From NCBI RefSeq assembly GCF_011391645.1, contig NZ_JAABQC010000003.1, positions 1 through 60,374 of the forward strand: DNA of 60,374 bases, read 5' to 3'. The notes under the pieces are model-generated. The model did no database searches. It was not told where the DNA came from and saw only the letters and a program-made list of their open reading frames with translations. Shown here piece after piece: positions 1-8,887 of this stretch; position 1 is the stretch's first letter, and each line of letters starts with the position of its first letter. Source of the DNA: Rhodoferax sp. (lineage in GTDB: Bacteria; Pseudomonadota; Gammaproteobacteria; Burkholderiales; Burkholderiaceae_C). The translations under genes and the position numbers were made by a program.

Positions 1-172
1 GACTTTTGGGCAGTATTGTTGGTCAGAGGTCGTGGCAAATTGATAGAAATCATGGATGCGCGATTTCGTGCCAAGTGACGCGTCATTGGCGTGCAGGACG
101 CGCGTTGGGTTCAGGGCGGTTCAGGACGGTACGATTTCATTCTCCGCACGGACTCGCATCGAAGGATGGCCG

Positions 173-229
173 ATGTTGGAAATAACCGACACCACAGTCT
201 ATCGGGCGGTGCTACCTTCTTGTTTTTGA
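173..229 (+). CDS. Possible 18-aa leader ORF upstream of tnaA
   Basis: A short ORF (MLEITDTTVYRAVLPSCF) is preceded by a good ribosome binding site, GAAGGA at 161-166, six bases from its ATG, and ends about 20 bases before the tryptophanase start. An in-frame upstream ATG at 56 would extend it to 57 aa and add one Trp (codon 167-169). The 18-aa form has no Trp, so it does not match the classical TnaC leader, in which one Trp and a terminal Pro cause stalling. It may be a chance ORF. Confidence 0.25.
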   Translation: MLEITDTTVYRAVLPSCF

Positions 230-248
230 AATCCTGCAAGGACACACC

Positions 249-1619
249 ATGCCCAAAACCCTGATCGAGCCGTTTCGCATCAAAAGTGTCGAGCCCATCC
301 GTATGACCACGCGCGCAGAGCGCGAGCAACTGCTGGAAGCCGCCAAACTCAATGTGTTCAAGTTACACGCCGAAGACGTGCTGATTGACTGGCTGACCGA
401 CTCCGGTACCGGCGCCATGTCATCAAAACAGTGGGGCGCCATCATGGAAGGCGATGAAAGTTATGCCGGCGCGCGAAGCTTTTACCGGCTGGAAAAAGTC
501 ATTCAGGACATCACCGGCATGCAGTTTTTTGTGCCCACACACCAGGGCCGGGCCGCAGAAAAAGTGCTGTTCACGGCGGTGTGCAAAAAGGGCGATGTGG
601 TGCCCAACAACTGCCACTTCGACACCACCCGCGCCAACCTCGAATACCTCGGCGTGCAGGCGCTGGACCTGGTGATTCCCGAGGGTCTGCAGCCCGCCAC
701 GCTCCATCCGTTCAAGGGCAATATTGACCTGGCGCGGGTGGCGGCGCTGCTTAAGGACCAGGCCGACCAGATTCCGTTTGGCATGGTCACCGTGACCAAC
801 AACACCGGCGGCGGCCAGCCGGTGTCGATGGCCAACATCCGCGCCTACGCCAAGCTGCTTAAAGACCATGGCAAACCCTTCATCATGGATGTCTGCCGTT
901 TTTCAGAAAACGCCATGTTCATCAAGATGCGCGAGCCGGGCTACGAGAACACACCCATCAAAGCCATCGTGCAAGAGATGTTTTCTTATGCCGACGGCGC
1001 CACCATGAGCGCCAAAAAGGACGGCATGGTCAACATTGGCGGTTTCATCGTGCTGCGCAGCGAAGAATGGATGGACGCGGTGCGCAATGTGCTGATCATG
1101 ACCGAGGGCTTTCCCACCTACGGCGGCCTGGCCGGGCGCGACCTTGAAGCGCTGGCCGTGGGCCTGGAGGAAGGCATGCAGGAAGACTACCTGCGTTACC
1201 GCCTGCGCACCGCCGAGTACCTAGGTGAACGCCTGGAGGCGGCCGGCGTGAGTTTTGTCAAACCCACGGGTGGCCATGCGGTCTACATCGATGCCCGCAC
1301 CGTGCTGCCCAATATGCCAGTGGCCCATTACCCGGCCTGGGCGCTGTGCAACGCGCTGTACCTGGAAGGCGGCATTCGCGGTGTGGAAATCGGCTCGGTG
1401 ATGTTCGGCAAGCGCCTGGCCGATGGCACCGAAACCTTCCACAGCATGGAACTGGTGCGCCTGGCCTTCCCGCGGCGCATGTACACGCAAAGCCATTTTG
1501 ACTATGCGGCCGAGGTGATCGACGAGGTCAAGCAAAAGGCCGCCAGCATTCGCGGCGTGCGGATCACCAAGCAGCCGCAATTTTTGCGGCACTTCACGTG
1601 TGAATGCGCCTGGGTGTGA
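249..1619 (+). CDS. tnaA: Tryptophanase (tryptophan indole-lyase), PLP-dependent
   Basis: Beta-eliminating lyase that would convert L-tryptophan to indole, pyruvate and ammonia in the cytoplasm. The 456-aa length is typical of the tryptophanase/tyrosine phenol-lyase family. The PLP lysine lies in SAKKD (Lys257), with Asp214 and Arg217 in the cofactor site (MDVCRF). Two positions separate the sister enzymes: tyrosine phenol-lyase has Thr and Arg where this protein has Asp125 (HFDTTR) and Ile381 (GVEIGS), which is the tryptophanase pattern. The start follows an AGGA at about 238. The gene is convergent with the decarboxylase gene 12 bp downstream. No tryptophan permease gene is visible, though the window begins just upstream. 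Family is clear; substrate is inferred from the two residues. Confidence 0.93.
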   Translation: MPKTLIEPFRIKSVEPIRMTTRAEREQLLEAAKLNVFKLHAEDVLIDWLTDSGTGAMSSKQWGAIMEGDESYAGARSFYRLEKVIQDITGMQFFVPTHQGRAAEKVLFTAVCKKGDVVPNNCHFDTTRANLEYLGVQALDLVIPEGLQPATLHPFKGNIDLARVAALLKDQADQIPFGMVTVTNNTGGGQPVSMANIRAYAKLLKDHGKPFIMDVCRFSENAMFIKMREPGYENTPIKAIVQEMFSYADGATMSAKKDGMVNIGGFIVLRSEEWMDAVRNVLIMTEGFPTYGGLAGRDLEALAVGLEEGMQEDYLRYRLRTAEYLGERLEAAGVSFVKPTGGHAVYIDARTVLPNMPVAHYPAWALCNALYLEGGIRGVEIGSVMFGKRLADGTETFHSMELVRLAFPRRMYTQSHFDYAAEVIDEVKQKAASIRGVRITKQPQFLRHFTCECAWV

Positions 1620-1631
1620 GGCGCTGCGTCC

Positions 1632-3254
1632 TTATTTGACCGCGTTGAGCCGTTTCACCCCGGCCACAAACCTGGCCAGCGTGGTCGACAGCACGCCGCT
1701 GGGAATGGTGACTTCGATCAGCTGAAACTTGCCGCGCGTGGCCATGGCCTTGTCCAGCGCGCGCTTCAATTCGCCCCGGGTGCCCACGCGCACACCGTCG
1801 CCGCCCAGGCCGGCGGCCATCTCGGCAAAACCCCAGTGGCCCAGGTCGTTGAAGTGCGACTCGGGCTGGAAGGTGCGCAGCATTTCCCAACTGGCGTTGT
1901 TGAACAGCAGCACGATCGGGTCCCAGCCGTAACGTTTGCAGTTGCCCAGTTCCCAGCCGGTCATCTGGAAGGCGCCGTCGCCGACCAGAATCAGCGGGCG
2001 TTCACCGGTGGCGGCTTGCAGCCCCAGGCCGGCGGGCACGCCAAAACCCATGGTGGCGTAGTAGCCGGGCGCCACCAGCGCGGTGTGGCTGATCTCCATG
2101 GCGGTGAACAGGCAGTCGCCCATGTCGGACGCCATCGGCATTTTGCCGTGCCTGGCCATGAGGTCGTTCACGGCCGTGGCAATGTCGGTCGGCGTGATGC
2201 TTTGGTCGTCCTCGGTCAAGCCGGTGGGAAAACTTTGCGGCGTCACGCTAAAGGCCTTGTCGGGCCCTGGCACACGTTCCAGCATGCGGTTGACCACCGC
2301 AGCCAGCGGCAGATTGGCGTAGGTGTGGTAACCGATGTTGACCTGGCCGTTCAAGGCCTGAATGGTCTTGCGCATGTCGATCTTGGTCTCGGACACCGCA
2401 AAGTTGGTGTCGCAAATGATCTCGCCCAGCAGAAACAGGCCGTCGGAGCTTTCCACCAGCTGCGTCACTTCTGGGAAACCGGCCACACCCATGTAGGTGC
2501 CCACCAGCGGGACGTCCTGGTCGGCCAGCAGGCCGCGGCCCATGAAGCTGGTCACCACCGGCAACCCCAAGCGGCGTGACAGGGTGGCCACTTTGTTCTC
2601 CAGGCCGTAGCGGCGCACTTCCACGCCGGCCATCAGCACTGGCGATTTGGCGCTGGCCAGGCGCTCCAGGATTTCATCGACGCAGGCATCCAGCGCATCC
2701 GGGTCCACCTTGAAGGCGGCTTCCGGCACGACCTCCACGCAGGGAACGGCCACCATGTCGCGCGGAATCTCGATGTACACCGGCTCGGAGTGGCGCAGGC
2801 AACTGGCCAGCACCCGGGCAATGTCGGCCGGGGCGCGTTCGGCATCGTCCAGGCGCACCTGGTCGCAGGTGATTTCCTTGAAGATCTGAAACTGGCTGTC
2901 GAGTGTTTTGGCCTGGTGGTGCAGCAGCAGGCCCGAGCGTGACTCGTTCTTGCCCGGCCCGCCCGAGAGCACCACCAGCGGCGACTTTTCGGCAAAGGCG
3001 GCCGCCACCGAATTGATCATGTTGAGCGCGCCCGCGCCGTAGGTGACCGCGGCAACGCCCAGGCTGCCGTTGATGCGCGCCGAGGCGTCAGCGGCAAAAC
3101 CCACACCGGGCTCGTGGCTCAAGGTGTAGAGCGGCAAGATTTGCGACTCTTCGATGATGCGGAAATAGGGCAGGGCAAAGTCGCCGGGGATGCCAAAAAT
3201 CTGCCGCGCACCGTGCTTTTTGAGCGCGGTCAGCAGTTGTTCGGTGAGATTCAT
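1632..3254 (-). CDS. ipdC: Thiamine-diphosphate decarboxylase, indolepyruvate/phenylpyruvate type
   Basis: A 540-aa ThDP-dependent 2-keto acid decarboxylase. It resembles Azospirillum phenylpyruvate/indole-3-pyruvate decarboxylase along its length from memory: GIPGDFALPYF near the N terminus, catalytic Glu48 in SHEPG, and the ThDP motif GDG at about 425 ending in NN at 452-453. The reaction would be indolepyruvate or phenylpyruvate to the aldehyde plus CO2, an auxin-forming or Ehrlich-type step. The start chosen is ATG at 3254-3252, preceded by AGGAGA. The same frame is open 25 codons further upstream without family similarity. Which keto acid is preferred cannot be read from sequence; the closest remembered relatives favour phenylpyruvate. 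Confidence 0.88.
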   Translation of the reverse strand: MNLTEQLLTALKKHGARQIFGIPGDFALPYFRIIEESQILPLYTLSHEPGVGFAADASARINGSLGVAAVTYGAGALNMINSVAAAFAEKSPLVVLSGGPGKNESRSGLLLHHQAKTLDSQFQIFKEITCDQVRLDDAERAPADIARVLASCLRHSEPVYIEIPRDMVAVPCVEVVPEAAFKVDPDALDACVDEILERLASAKSPVLMAGVEVRRYGLENKVATLSRRLGLPVVTSFMGRGLLADQDVPLVGTYMGVAGFPEVTQLVESSDGLFLLGEIICDTNFAVSETKIDMRKTIQALNGQVNIGYHTYANLPLAAVVNRMLERVPGPDKAFSVTPQSFPTGLTEDDQSITPTDIATAVNDLMARHGKMPMASDMGDCLFTAMEISHTALVAPGYYATMGFGVPAGLGLQAATGERPLILVGDGAFQMTGWELGNCKRYGWDPIVLLFNNASWEMLRTFQPESHFNDLGHWGFAEMAAGLGGDGVRVGTRGELKRALDKAMATRGKFQLIEVTIPSGVLSTTLARFVAGVKRLNAVK

Positions 3255-3329
3255 GTGGAATTTCTCCTGGGTTGAGGGTGGCTGGATTATCCGTTGGGCC
3301 GGGCTTGCCACGCGTCTTGAGCGCGTCAA

Positions 3330-4493
3330 TCAATGGCTATTGGCGAGCGGTATGTGCCGGGGGTCAAGGCCTCTCAAAAAGCGATCACAGGGCAGGCACA
3401 TGACGCCCCCCATTTTGAGCACTTCATTGCCCATGTACAGCAGGCAAACCGTGGCCTCAGGGTAGTCTTCGCTGAAAGCTTTCAAGGCCCGCAAGTCGGT
3501 GGAGTGCACCTGGCGGGCACGCTTGACCTCGATGGCCACAAACACGCCGGGGCCGTACAACACAAAGTCAACTTCACTGCCTGACTTTGTTCGCCAATAA
3601 AAAAGTTCGGCAGGCTCGCTGTGGTAGCTTGCCCACGCCCTGAGGTGCTGTGCCACCAGCCCTTCAAGCGCCATGCCTTCAATTTCTTCGGGCTTGTCCA
3701 AAGGGCCCTTTGGCCGAATCGAGCGGTAGACACCCGCATCAAAGAAGAAGAATTTGTCATGCGCAACCAAATGCCGTTTGGCGCGTTTGGTGAACACCGG
3801 AATGCGAAACGACAGCAGCAAGTCTTCCAGAATGCTCAAGTAACCCTCTACCGTCTTGCGTCCGATCTGGCATTCTCTGGCCACCTCGGCCAGGTTGAGC
3901 AAAGACCCATGCGAAAAGCTGATGGCTTCCAGAAAGCGGGCAAAGGCGCCGACATCCCGCACCAACGCTTCGGCCTGCACTTCTTCACGCAGGTAGAGCG
4001 AGGCATAGGCGCGCAGCGTGTTTTCGGGCTCAATGGCACTCCAAACCAAAGGTACCAGCCCAATCTCAAGTGAGCGTTGAAGGTCGAAGCCGCCGCCCAA
4101 TTCTGCGGCCATGAAGGGGTGCATGTGCAATTCGGTCAGGCGTCCGGCCAAAAGATTGGCGGCACCGCGGCGCAGCTTTCTGGCGCTGGAGCCGGTCAGG
4201 ATGAACCGCAATGGCCGCTCGCCCTCCACCAGCGAGTGCACCACATCAAGCAGCGCCGGTACCTTCTGCACTTCGTCGATGACCACATTCACGGCTTCAG
4301 GTTGCGCAGCAATACGCTCCAGCAAACGCTCAGGCCTGGCCTGGAATCGGCGGAAAGTTTCCGGGTCGAGCAAATCGACCCAGACTGCGGTGTCGCGCAG
4401 CGCACGCAACCAGGTCGACTTGCCTGTGCCACGCGGACCAAACAGGAAGAAGCTGCCTGCATGAGGCTGTATAAATCTGCCTGATGATTCCAT
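3330..4493 (-). CDS. ATPase with DUF4143-type C-terminal domain
   Basis: A 387-aa protein of the AAA_14/DUF4143 family. The N-terminal half is a P-loop ATPase: Walker A GPRGTGKS at 19-26 and Walker B VVIDEVQ around 70-76. The C-terminal part carries a PD-(D/E)XK-like pattern (SEVDFVL followed by IEVKRA), the restriction-endonuclease fold usual in these proteins. A winged-helix-like stretch (LAEVARECQIGRKTV) lies between. The biological role of the family is poorly defined; members are often scattered and mobile, and some have been proposed as toxin or defence modules. Its flanks at 4494-4593 are more A+T-rich than the neighbouring genes, which could indicate acquisition. No partner gene is adjacent. 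Confidence 0.85.
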   Translation of the reverse strand: MESSGRFIQPHAGSFFLFGPRGTGKSTWLRALRDTAVWVDLLDPETFRRFQARPERLLERIAAQPEAVNVVIDEVQKVPALLDVVHSLVEGERPLRFILTGSSARKLRRGAANLLAGRLTELHMHPFMAAELGGGFDLQRSLEIGLVPLVWSAIEPENTLRAYASLYLREEVQAEALVRDVGAFARFLEAISFSHGSLLNLAEVARECQIGRKTVEGYLSILEDLLLSFRIPVFTKRAKRHLVAHDKFFFFDAGVYRSIRPKGPLDKPEEIEGMALEGLVAQHLRAWASYHSEPAELFYWRTKSGSEVDFVLYGPGVFVAIEVKRARQVHSTDLRALKAFSEDYPEATVCLLYMGNEVLKMGGVMCLPCDRFLRGLDPRHIPLANSH

Positions 4494-4593
4494 ATTTTCT
4501 TCTTATTTGGAGTTAATAAGAGAATTATGCCAGTTTCGATGTGGCAAATTTCACTCGTTAAGATCAGGTGTTTCAAAATTTGGAGTTTTCTAG

Positions 4594-5442
4594 ATGAACA
4601 TCACAACAGTCGGCATCATTGGCGCGGGCACCATGGGTAACGGCATTGCACAGGCTTGCGCCGTGTCGGGCATCAACGTGGTCATGGTCGATATTTCAGA
4701 AGCCGCAGTGGCCAAGGGCATTGCCACGGTGTCGGGCAGCCTGGACCGTTTGCTCAAAAAGGAAAAGATCACTTCCGATGCCAAAGCCGCCGCCATGGCG
4801 CGCATCAAGGGCAGCAGCAGCTATGACGACCTTAAAGGCGCGCAACTGGTGATTGAAGCCGCCACCGAGAGCTACGACCTCAAGGTCAAGATCCTCAAGC
4901 AGCTCGACGGCTTGCTGGCCCCGGAGGTGATCATTGCCTCCAACACCTCGTCGATTTCTATCACCAAGCTGGCCGCTGTGACCACCCGCGCCGACAAATT
5001 CATCGGCATGCATTTCTTCAACCCGGTGCCCATGATGGCGCTGGTCGAGATCATTCGTGGCCTGCAAACCAGCGATGCCACCCACGCCGCTGTGCACGCC
5101 ATGGCCACCGCGCTGGGCAAAACTCCGATCACGGTCAAGAATGCGCCGGGTTTTGTCGTCAACCGCATCCTGGTGCCGATGATCAACGAAGCCTTTTTTG
5201 TGCTGGCCGAGGGCCTGGCCACGCCCGAGGACATTGATGCCGGCATGAAGCTGGGCTGCAACCAGCCGATTGGCCCGCTGGCGCTGGCCGACATGGTCGG
5301 GCTGGACGTTTGCCTGGCTGTGATGGAGGTGTACCTGAGCGAGTTCGGCGACAGCAAGTACCGCGCCTGCCCCTTGCTGAAAGAAATGGTGGCCGCCGGC
5401 CGCCTGGGACGCAAAACGGGGCAGGGCGTTTACAAGTACTGA
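4594..5442 (+). CDS. hbd: 3-hydroxybutyryl-CoA dehydrogenase
   Basis: NAD(P)-dependent oxidoreductase of the 3-hydroxyacyl-CoA dehydrogenase family, interconverting 3-hydroxybutyryl-CoA and acetoacetyl-CoA. At 282 aa it is the standalone size. The Rossmann motif IGAGTMGNGIAQ is at the N terminus, the catalytic His lies in HFFNPVP, and the C terminus ends in RKTGQGVYKY, typical of the family. A ribosome binding site GGAG lies 10 bases before the ATG. It could feed butyrate/PHB metabolism or act in phenylacetate degradation (PaaH), but no paa genes are near. Family call is very secure; pathway is not. Confidence 0.95.
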   Translation: MNITTVGIIGAGTMGNGIAQACAVSGINVVMVDISEAAVAKGIATVSGSLDRLLKKEKITSDAKAAAMARIKGSSSYDDLKGAQLVIEAATESYDLKVKILKQLDGLLAPEVIIASNTSSISITKLAAVTTRADKFIGMHFFNPVPMMALVEIIRGLQTSDATHAAVHAMATALGKTPITVKNAPGFVVNRILVPMINEAFFVLAEGLATPEDIDAGMKLGCNQPIGPLALADMVGLDVCLAVMEVYLSEFGDSKYRACPLLKEMVAAGRLGRKTGQGVYKY

Positions 5443-5525
5443 AGCGCACAGACCGCATCGAGCGCTTGCGGCGACAATGCGGCTCCTATTTTGATTGATG
5501 GCCGGGCTCGTCCCCGGCGCTTGTT

Positions 5526-6056
5526 ATGTCTTTGATCACGCCCACCGAAGTGCGTCCCGCCATCCTGCGCGACGCCAAGTCCATTGCCGAAATCCGCACC
5601 CGCTCCGGCCAGGGTGCCTTCAAGGCCGTTTTTCCCGGCGAGGCCGTGCCCGTGGCCGGCACCCCGGAGCACGGCTTGGTGTATTGGCGCGAAGCCATTG
5701 AGTACAGCGAACCCCAGGTGCTGGTGGCGGTGCAAAAGTCAACCGTGGTGGGTTTTGTCGGCTTTGACCGCTCGCGCGATCCCAAGACGCCCAACACCAT
5801 GGGCGAGATCTGGGCGCTGTATGTGCAGCCTGAGCAGTGGGGCCAGGGTGTTGGCCTGGCACTGTGGGATGCCGCCCGTGAAGGCCTGATTTACGAGGGC
5901 TGCACCAAGGTCAGCGCCTGGGTGCCGCTGGGGTTTGAGCGCGCCCTGCGCTTTTACGACATGGCCGGCTTCAAGCGCGAAATGACCAGCATCAAAACCG
6001 TGCCCATGGGCAATACACGGGTCGAAGAAATACGCTTCAAGCGCGACCTGAACTGA
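5526..6056 (+). CDS. GNAT-family N-acetyltransferase
   Basis: A 176-aa acetyl-CoA-dependent acyltransferase. The acetyl-CoA pyrophosphate-binding loop is seen as QPEQWGQGVGLAL (the Q/RxxGxG/A motif) after the strand EIWALYV, and a C-terminal LGFERALRFYDMAGF segment matches GNAT motif B. The substrate cannot be inferred. It lies 83 bp downstream of the hydroxybutyryl-CoA dehydrogenase gene and converges on the condensing-enzyme gene with a 5-bp gap. The start lacks a strong ribosome binding site. Confidence 0.88.
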   Translation: MSLITPTEVRPAILRDAKSIAEIRTRSGQGAFKAVFPGEAVPVAGTPEHGLVYWREAIEYSEPQVLVAVQKSTVVGFVGFDRSRDPKTPNTMGEIWALYVQPEQWGQGVGLALWDAAREGLIYEGCTKVSAWVPLGFERALRFYDMAGFKREMTSIKTVPMGNTRVEEIRFKRDLN

Positions 6057-6061
6057 TCAAG

Positions 6062-7180
6062 TCAGGTGCGCCGCAGCACCGCGCTGCCAATCGAATAACC
6101 CGCGCCAAAAGAGCAGATCACACCCACATCACCGGTTTTGAAGTCGTCGTGGTGGCGGTGAAAGGCAATGATCGAGCCTGCCGACGCGGTGTTGGCAAAC
6201 TCGTTCAGGATCACCGGCGCTTCATCGGCGCTGGCATCGTGCCCGAGCAACTTGCGGCCAATCAGCTGGTTCATGGCCAGGTTGGCCTGGTGCAGCCAGA
6301 AGCGGCGCACATCGCTCGGGGCGAACCCCAGCTTGCTCAGGTGGCTGCTGATGTGCTCCGCGGCAAGAGGGCAGACTTCCTTGAACACCTTGCGCCCCTC
6401 CTGGTAGAACAGCATGTCGCGGTCTTCCGGGTTGCGGTCTTCGCTGCGCCACATGTAGCCCGCGTTGTTGCGGATGTTGTTGGAAAACGAGGTGACCAGC
6501 TTGGTGTCCAGCACCTCAAAGGCGCCGGCCGGCGCGTTGTCCAGCCGCTCGATCAGGATGGCGGTGCACACATCGCCAAAAATGAAATGGCAGTCGCGGT
6601 CTTTCCAGGCCAGGTGCGGCGAGGTGATCTCGGGGTTGACCACCAGCACGGCGCGCGCGCTGCCGCATTTGACGGCATTGACCGCCAACTCGATGCCGAA
6701 GGTGGCCGACGAGCAGGCCACGTTCATGTCAAAACCATAGCCCTGGATGCCCAGGCCATTCTGAATTTCCACTGCCAGTGCCGGGTAGGGGCGCTGCATG
6801 TTGGCCGCCGCGCAGATCACGGCGTCGACATCGCTGGCCTGTTTGCCGGCCCGGGCCAGCGCGTCCCGGGCGGCGGCAATGCTGACCTCGGCCATCAGCG
6901 ACACCTCGTTGTCGGGCCTGATGCGCAGCCGCGGCCGCATGCGGGTCGGGTCGAGCACACCCGACTTTTCCACCACATAACGTTGTTGAATCCCGGAAGC
7001 CTTCTGGATGAACTCGACGCTCGAATACGGCACGGCGGCACGGGTTCCGGCTGCAATTTCACCGGCATGGGCGGCATTTTCCAGATCGGCAAACTGGTTG
7101 AACGCGACGACCAATTCGGCATTCGTGATGACTTCTGGCGGGTTATACAGGCCGGTGCTGCTGATACAAACGCGATGCAT
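6062..7180 (-). CDS. Beta-ketoacyl-ACP synthase III-like condensing enzyme
   Basis: A 372-aa thiolase-fold protein with the KAS III triad: Cys156 (NVACSSATFG), His297 (WLHQAN) and Asn330 (EFANTASAG). It is longer than standard FabH (about 317 aa) and closely resembles, from memory, the Pseudomonas PA3286-type KAS III, which condenses medium-chain acyl-CoA with malonyl-ACP and shunts beta-oxidation intermediates into fatty-acid synthesis. An alternative is a DarB-like enzyme for alkylresorcinol-type products, but no partner genes are present. The gene is isolated from any fab cluster. The substrate assignment is inference. Confidence 0.9.
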   Translation of the reverse strand: MHRVCISSTGLYNPPEVITNAELVVAFNQFADLENAAHAGEIAAGTRAAVPYSSVEFIQKASGIQQRYVVEKSGVLDPTRMRPRLRIRPDNEVSLMAEVSIAAARDALARAGKQASDVDAVICAAANMQRPYPALAVEIQNGLGIQGYGFDMNVACSSATFGIELAVNAVKCGSARAVLVVNPEITSPHLAWKDRDCHFIFGDVCTAILIERLDNAPAGAFEVLDTKLVTSFSNNIRNNAGYMWRSEDRNPEDRDMLFYQEGRKVFKEVCPLAAEHISSHLSKLGFAPSDVRRFWLHQANLAMNQLIGRKLLGHDASADEAPVILNEFANTASAGSIIAFHRHHDDFKTGDVGVICSFGAGYSIGSAVLRRT

Positions 7181-7325
7181 AAAGGTTCTCTTTCAGGGAG
7201 GGATGACGTTCAAGAAGGCATGACGATGCGCCATTATCCAACCTATCAGCGCGGGCCGACAGCGGGAAAGCCGCGACAATGCGTCCTTATGAATTACCCA
7301 TTTTTCAAGTCTGAAGAGGTTGCCC

Positions 7326-8270
7326 ATGGCCAGTAGTCTGTTGGTTTTACTCGACGACATCGCCACGGTGTTGGACGACGTGGCCTTGCTGACCAAGGTG
7401 GCGGCCAAAAAAACCGCCGGGGTGCTGGGCGACGACCTGGCGCTGAACGCCCAGCAAGTGGCCGGTGTCAAGGCCGAGCGCGAGCTGCCGGTGGTGTGGG
7501 CGGTGTGCAAGGGTTCCTTCATCAACAAAGTCATTTTGGTGCCCGGTGCGCTGTTGCTCAGCGCCATTGCGCCATGGTCGATCACGCCGCTGCTGATGGC
7601 GGGCGGCCTGTTTTTGTGTTTTGAAGGTTTTGAGAAGGTCGCGCACAAGCTGCTGCACAAACCTGCTGAAGTTGCCGCTGAGCACGAGCAGCTGGTCAAT
7701 GCCCTGCTCGACCCCACGGTTGACCTGGTGGCGGTGGAGAAAGACAAGATCAAGGGCGCGATTCGCACTGACTTTATTTTGTCCACCGAGATCATCGTCA
7801 TCACCCTGGGCACGGTGGCGGCCAGCCCGTTCGTCACGCAGTTCACCGTGCTGGCTGGTGTGGCGCTGTTGATGACAGTCGGTGTTTATGGCCTGGTGGC
7901 TGCCATTGTCAAGATTGACGACCTGGGGTTGTACCTGAGCCTGCGCAAAACCAGCGTGGCGCAAGCGCTGCAGCAAAAGCTGGGCCGCGGCTTGTTGCTG
8001 GCCGCCCCTTTGCTGATGAAAGCCCTGACCGTGCTGGGCACGCTGGCCATGTTTCTGGTTGGCGGCGGCATTCTGGCGCACGGCTGGCATGACATGGGTC
8101 AGGGTATTGAGCAACTCAGTGCCGCAGCGGGCAGCATGGCGCAGCCGGTGCTGGGAACCCTGCTGAACATGCTGCTGGGCGTGCTGGCCGGTGGTGTGGC
8201 CGTGCTGGTCATGACCCTGGGGCAGAAGCTCAAGGGCAGGTTTTTCAGCCGCGCGGACGGTACATCCTGA
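7326..8270 (+). CDS. yedI: DUF808 (YedI-like) inner-membrane protein
   Basis: A 314-aa hydrophobic protein with the DUF808 signature at its N terminus ([15 protein letters not shown]), followed by [18 protein letters not shown]. Several membrane segments can be seen (for example [15 protein letters not shown], and pairs in the C-terminal half with many Gly/Leu). Function is unknown in the family. ATG 7326 is preferred over an in-frame TTG at 7320 because AAGAGG lies 6-7 bases before it. Its 3' end overlaps the convergent flavin reductase gene by 26 bp. Confidence 0.88.
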   Translation: MASSLLVLLDDIATVLDDVALLTKVAAKKTAGVLGDDLALNAQQVAGVKAERELPVVWAVCKGSFINKVILVPGALLLSAIAPWSITPLLMAGGLFLCFEGFEKVAHKLLHKPAEVAAEHEQLVNALLDPTVDLVAVEKDKIKGAIRTDFILSTEIIVITLGTVAASPFVTQFTVLAGVALLMTVGVYGLVAAIVKIDDLGLYLSLRKTSVAQALQQKLGRGLLLAAPLLMKALTVLGTLAMFLVGGGILAHGWHDMGQGIEQLSAAAGSMAQPVLGTLLNMLLGVLAGGVAVLVMTLGQKLKGRFFSRADGTS

Positions 8271-8868
8271 ACAACTGCTCAGGCCCCACAGTGAAATAGT
8301 CGGCCGGACCGCCGCCGCGCAAGACATGGTCGGCCCGCGCGGTGTCATACATACCGTCGATCAGCAGGCGTTGGGCAATGTGCACTGCCACCACTTCGCC
8401 CAGCACCAGCCAGGTGGGCAGCTTGTGGCCGCAAATGTCTTGTAACTGCACCAGCTGGGTGAGTTTGCATTCAAAGCTGACCGGGCTCTCGGCAATGCGC
8501 GGCGGTGCCACCAGGCGCGATGCCACCGGTGTCAAGCCCGCCAGATCGAACTCACTGACCTCAGGCAGAACGGCGGCACAGGTCTGGTTCATCGCCTCGG
8601 CCAGCGGCCGCGTCACCAGGTTCCAGACAAACTCGCCAGTTTGCTCGATGTTGCGCACCGAGTCCTTGTAGCCGATGCTGGCAAATCCGACGATGGGCGG
8701 CGTGTAGTTGAAGGCGTTGAAAAAGCTGTAGGGCGCGGCATTGAGCCCGCCCTGCGCGCTGCGGGTTGAAATCCAGCCAATCGGACGCGGCCCGACGATG
8801 GCATTGAACGGGTCATGCGGCAGGCCATGGCCCAGCCGGGGCTCGTAAAAGTAGCTGCTCTCAGGCAT
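8245..8868 (-). CDS. Flavin reductase family protein (FMN-binding split barrel)
   Basis: A 207-aa protein of the flavin reductase-like/NADH:FMN oxidoreductase group. The [23 protein letters not shown] region (cited here only by its ends GPRPIGW and NAAPYS) is the FMN-binding signature, followed by [14 protein letters not shown]. The probable role is FMN reduction or flavin binding; the partner oxygenase, if any, is not adjacent. The start could lie 12 codons upstream (8904), overlapping the preceding gene; ATG 8868 was preferred because the family motif begins soon after. It is transcribed together with the SRPBCC gene 19 bp upstream. Confidence 0.85.
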   Translation of the reverse strand: MPESSYFYEPRLGHGLPHDPFNAIVGPRPIGWISTRSAQGGLNAAPYSFFNAFNYTPPIVGFASIGYKDSVRNIEQTGEFVWNLVTRPLAEAMNQTCAAVLPEVSEFDLAGLTPVASRLVAPPRIAESPVSFECKLTQLVQLQDICGHKLPTWLVLGEVVAVHIAQRLLIDGMYDTARADHVLRGGGPADYFTVGPEQLFRMYRPRG

Positions 8869-8887
8869 GGGAAGGCCAGCTGGATGG

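Noticed and set aside
1-248. Classical TnaC attenuation leader
   Set aside because: The best-placed small ORF has no Trp codon, and the extended form lacks the Trp/Asp/Pro spacing of known TnaC peptides.
6149-7336. 395-aa plus-strand frame
   Set aside because: Antisense to the KAS III-like gene; no protein features or ribosome binding site.
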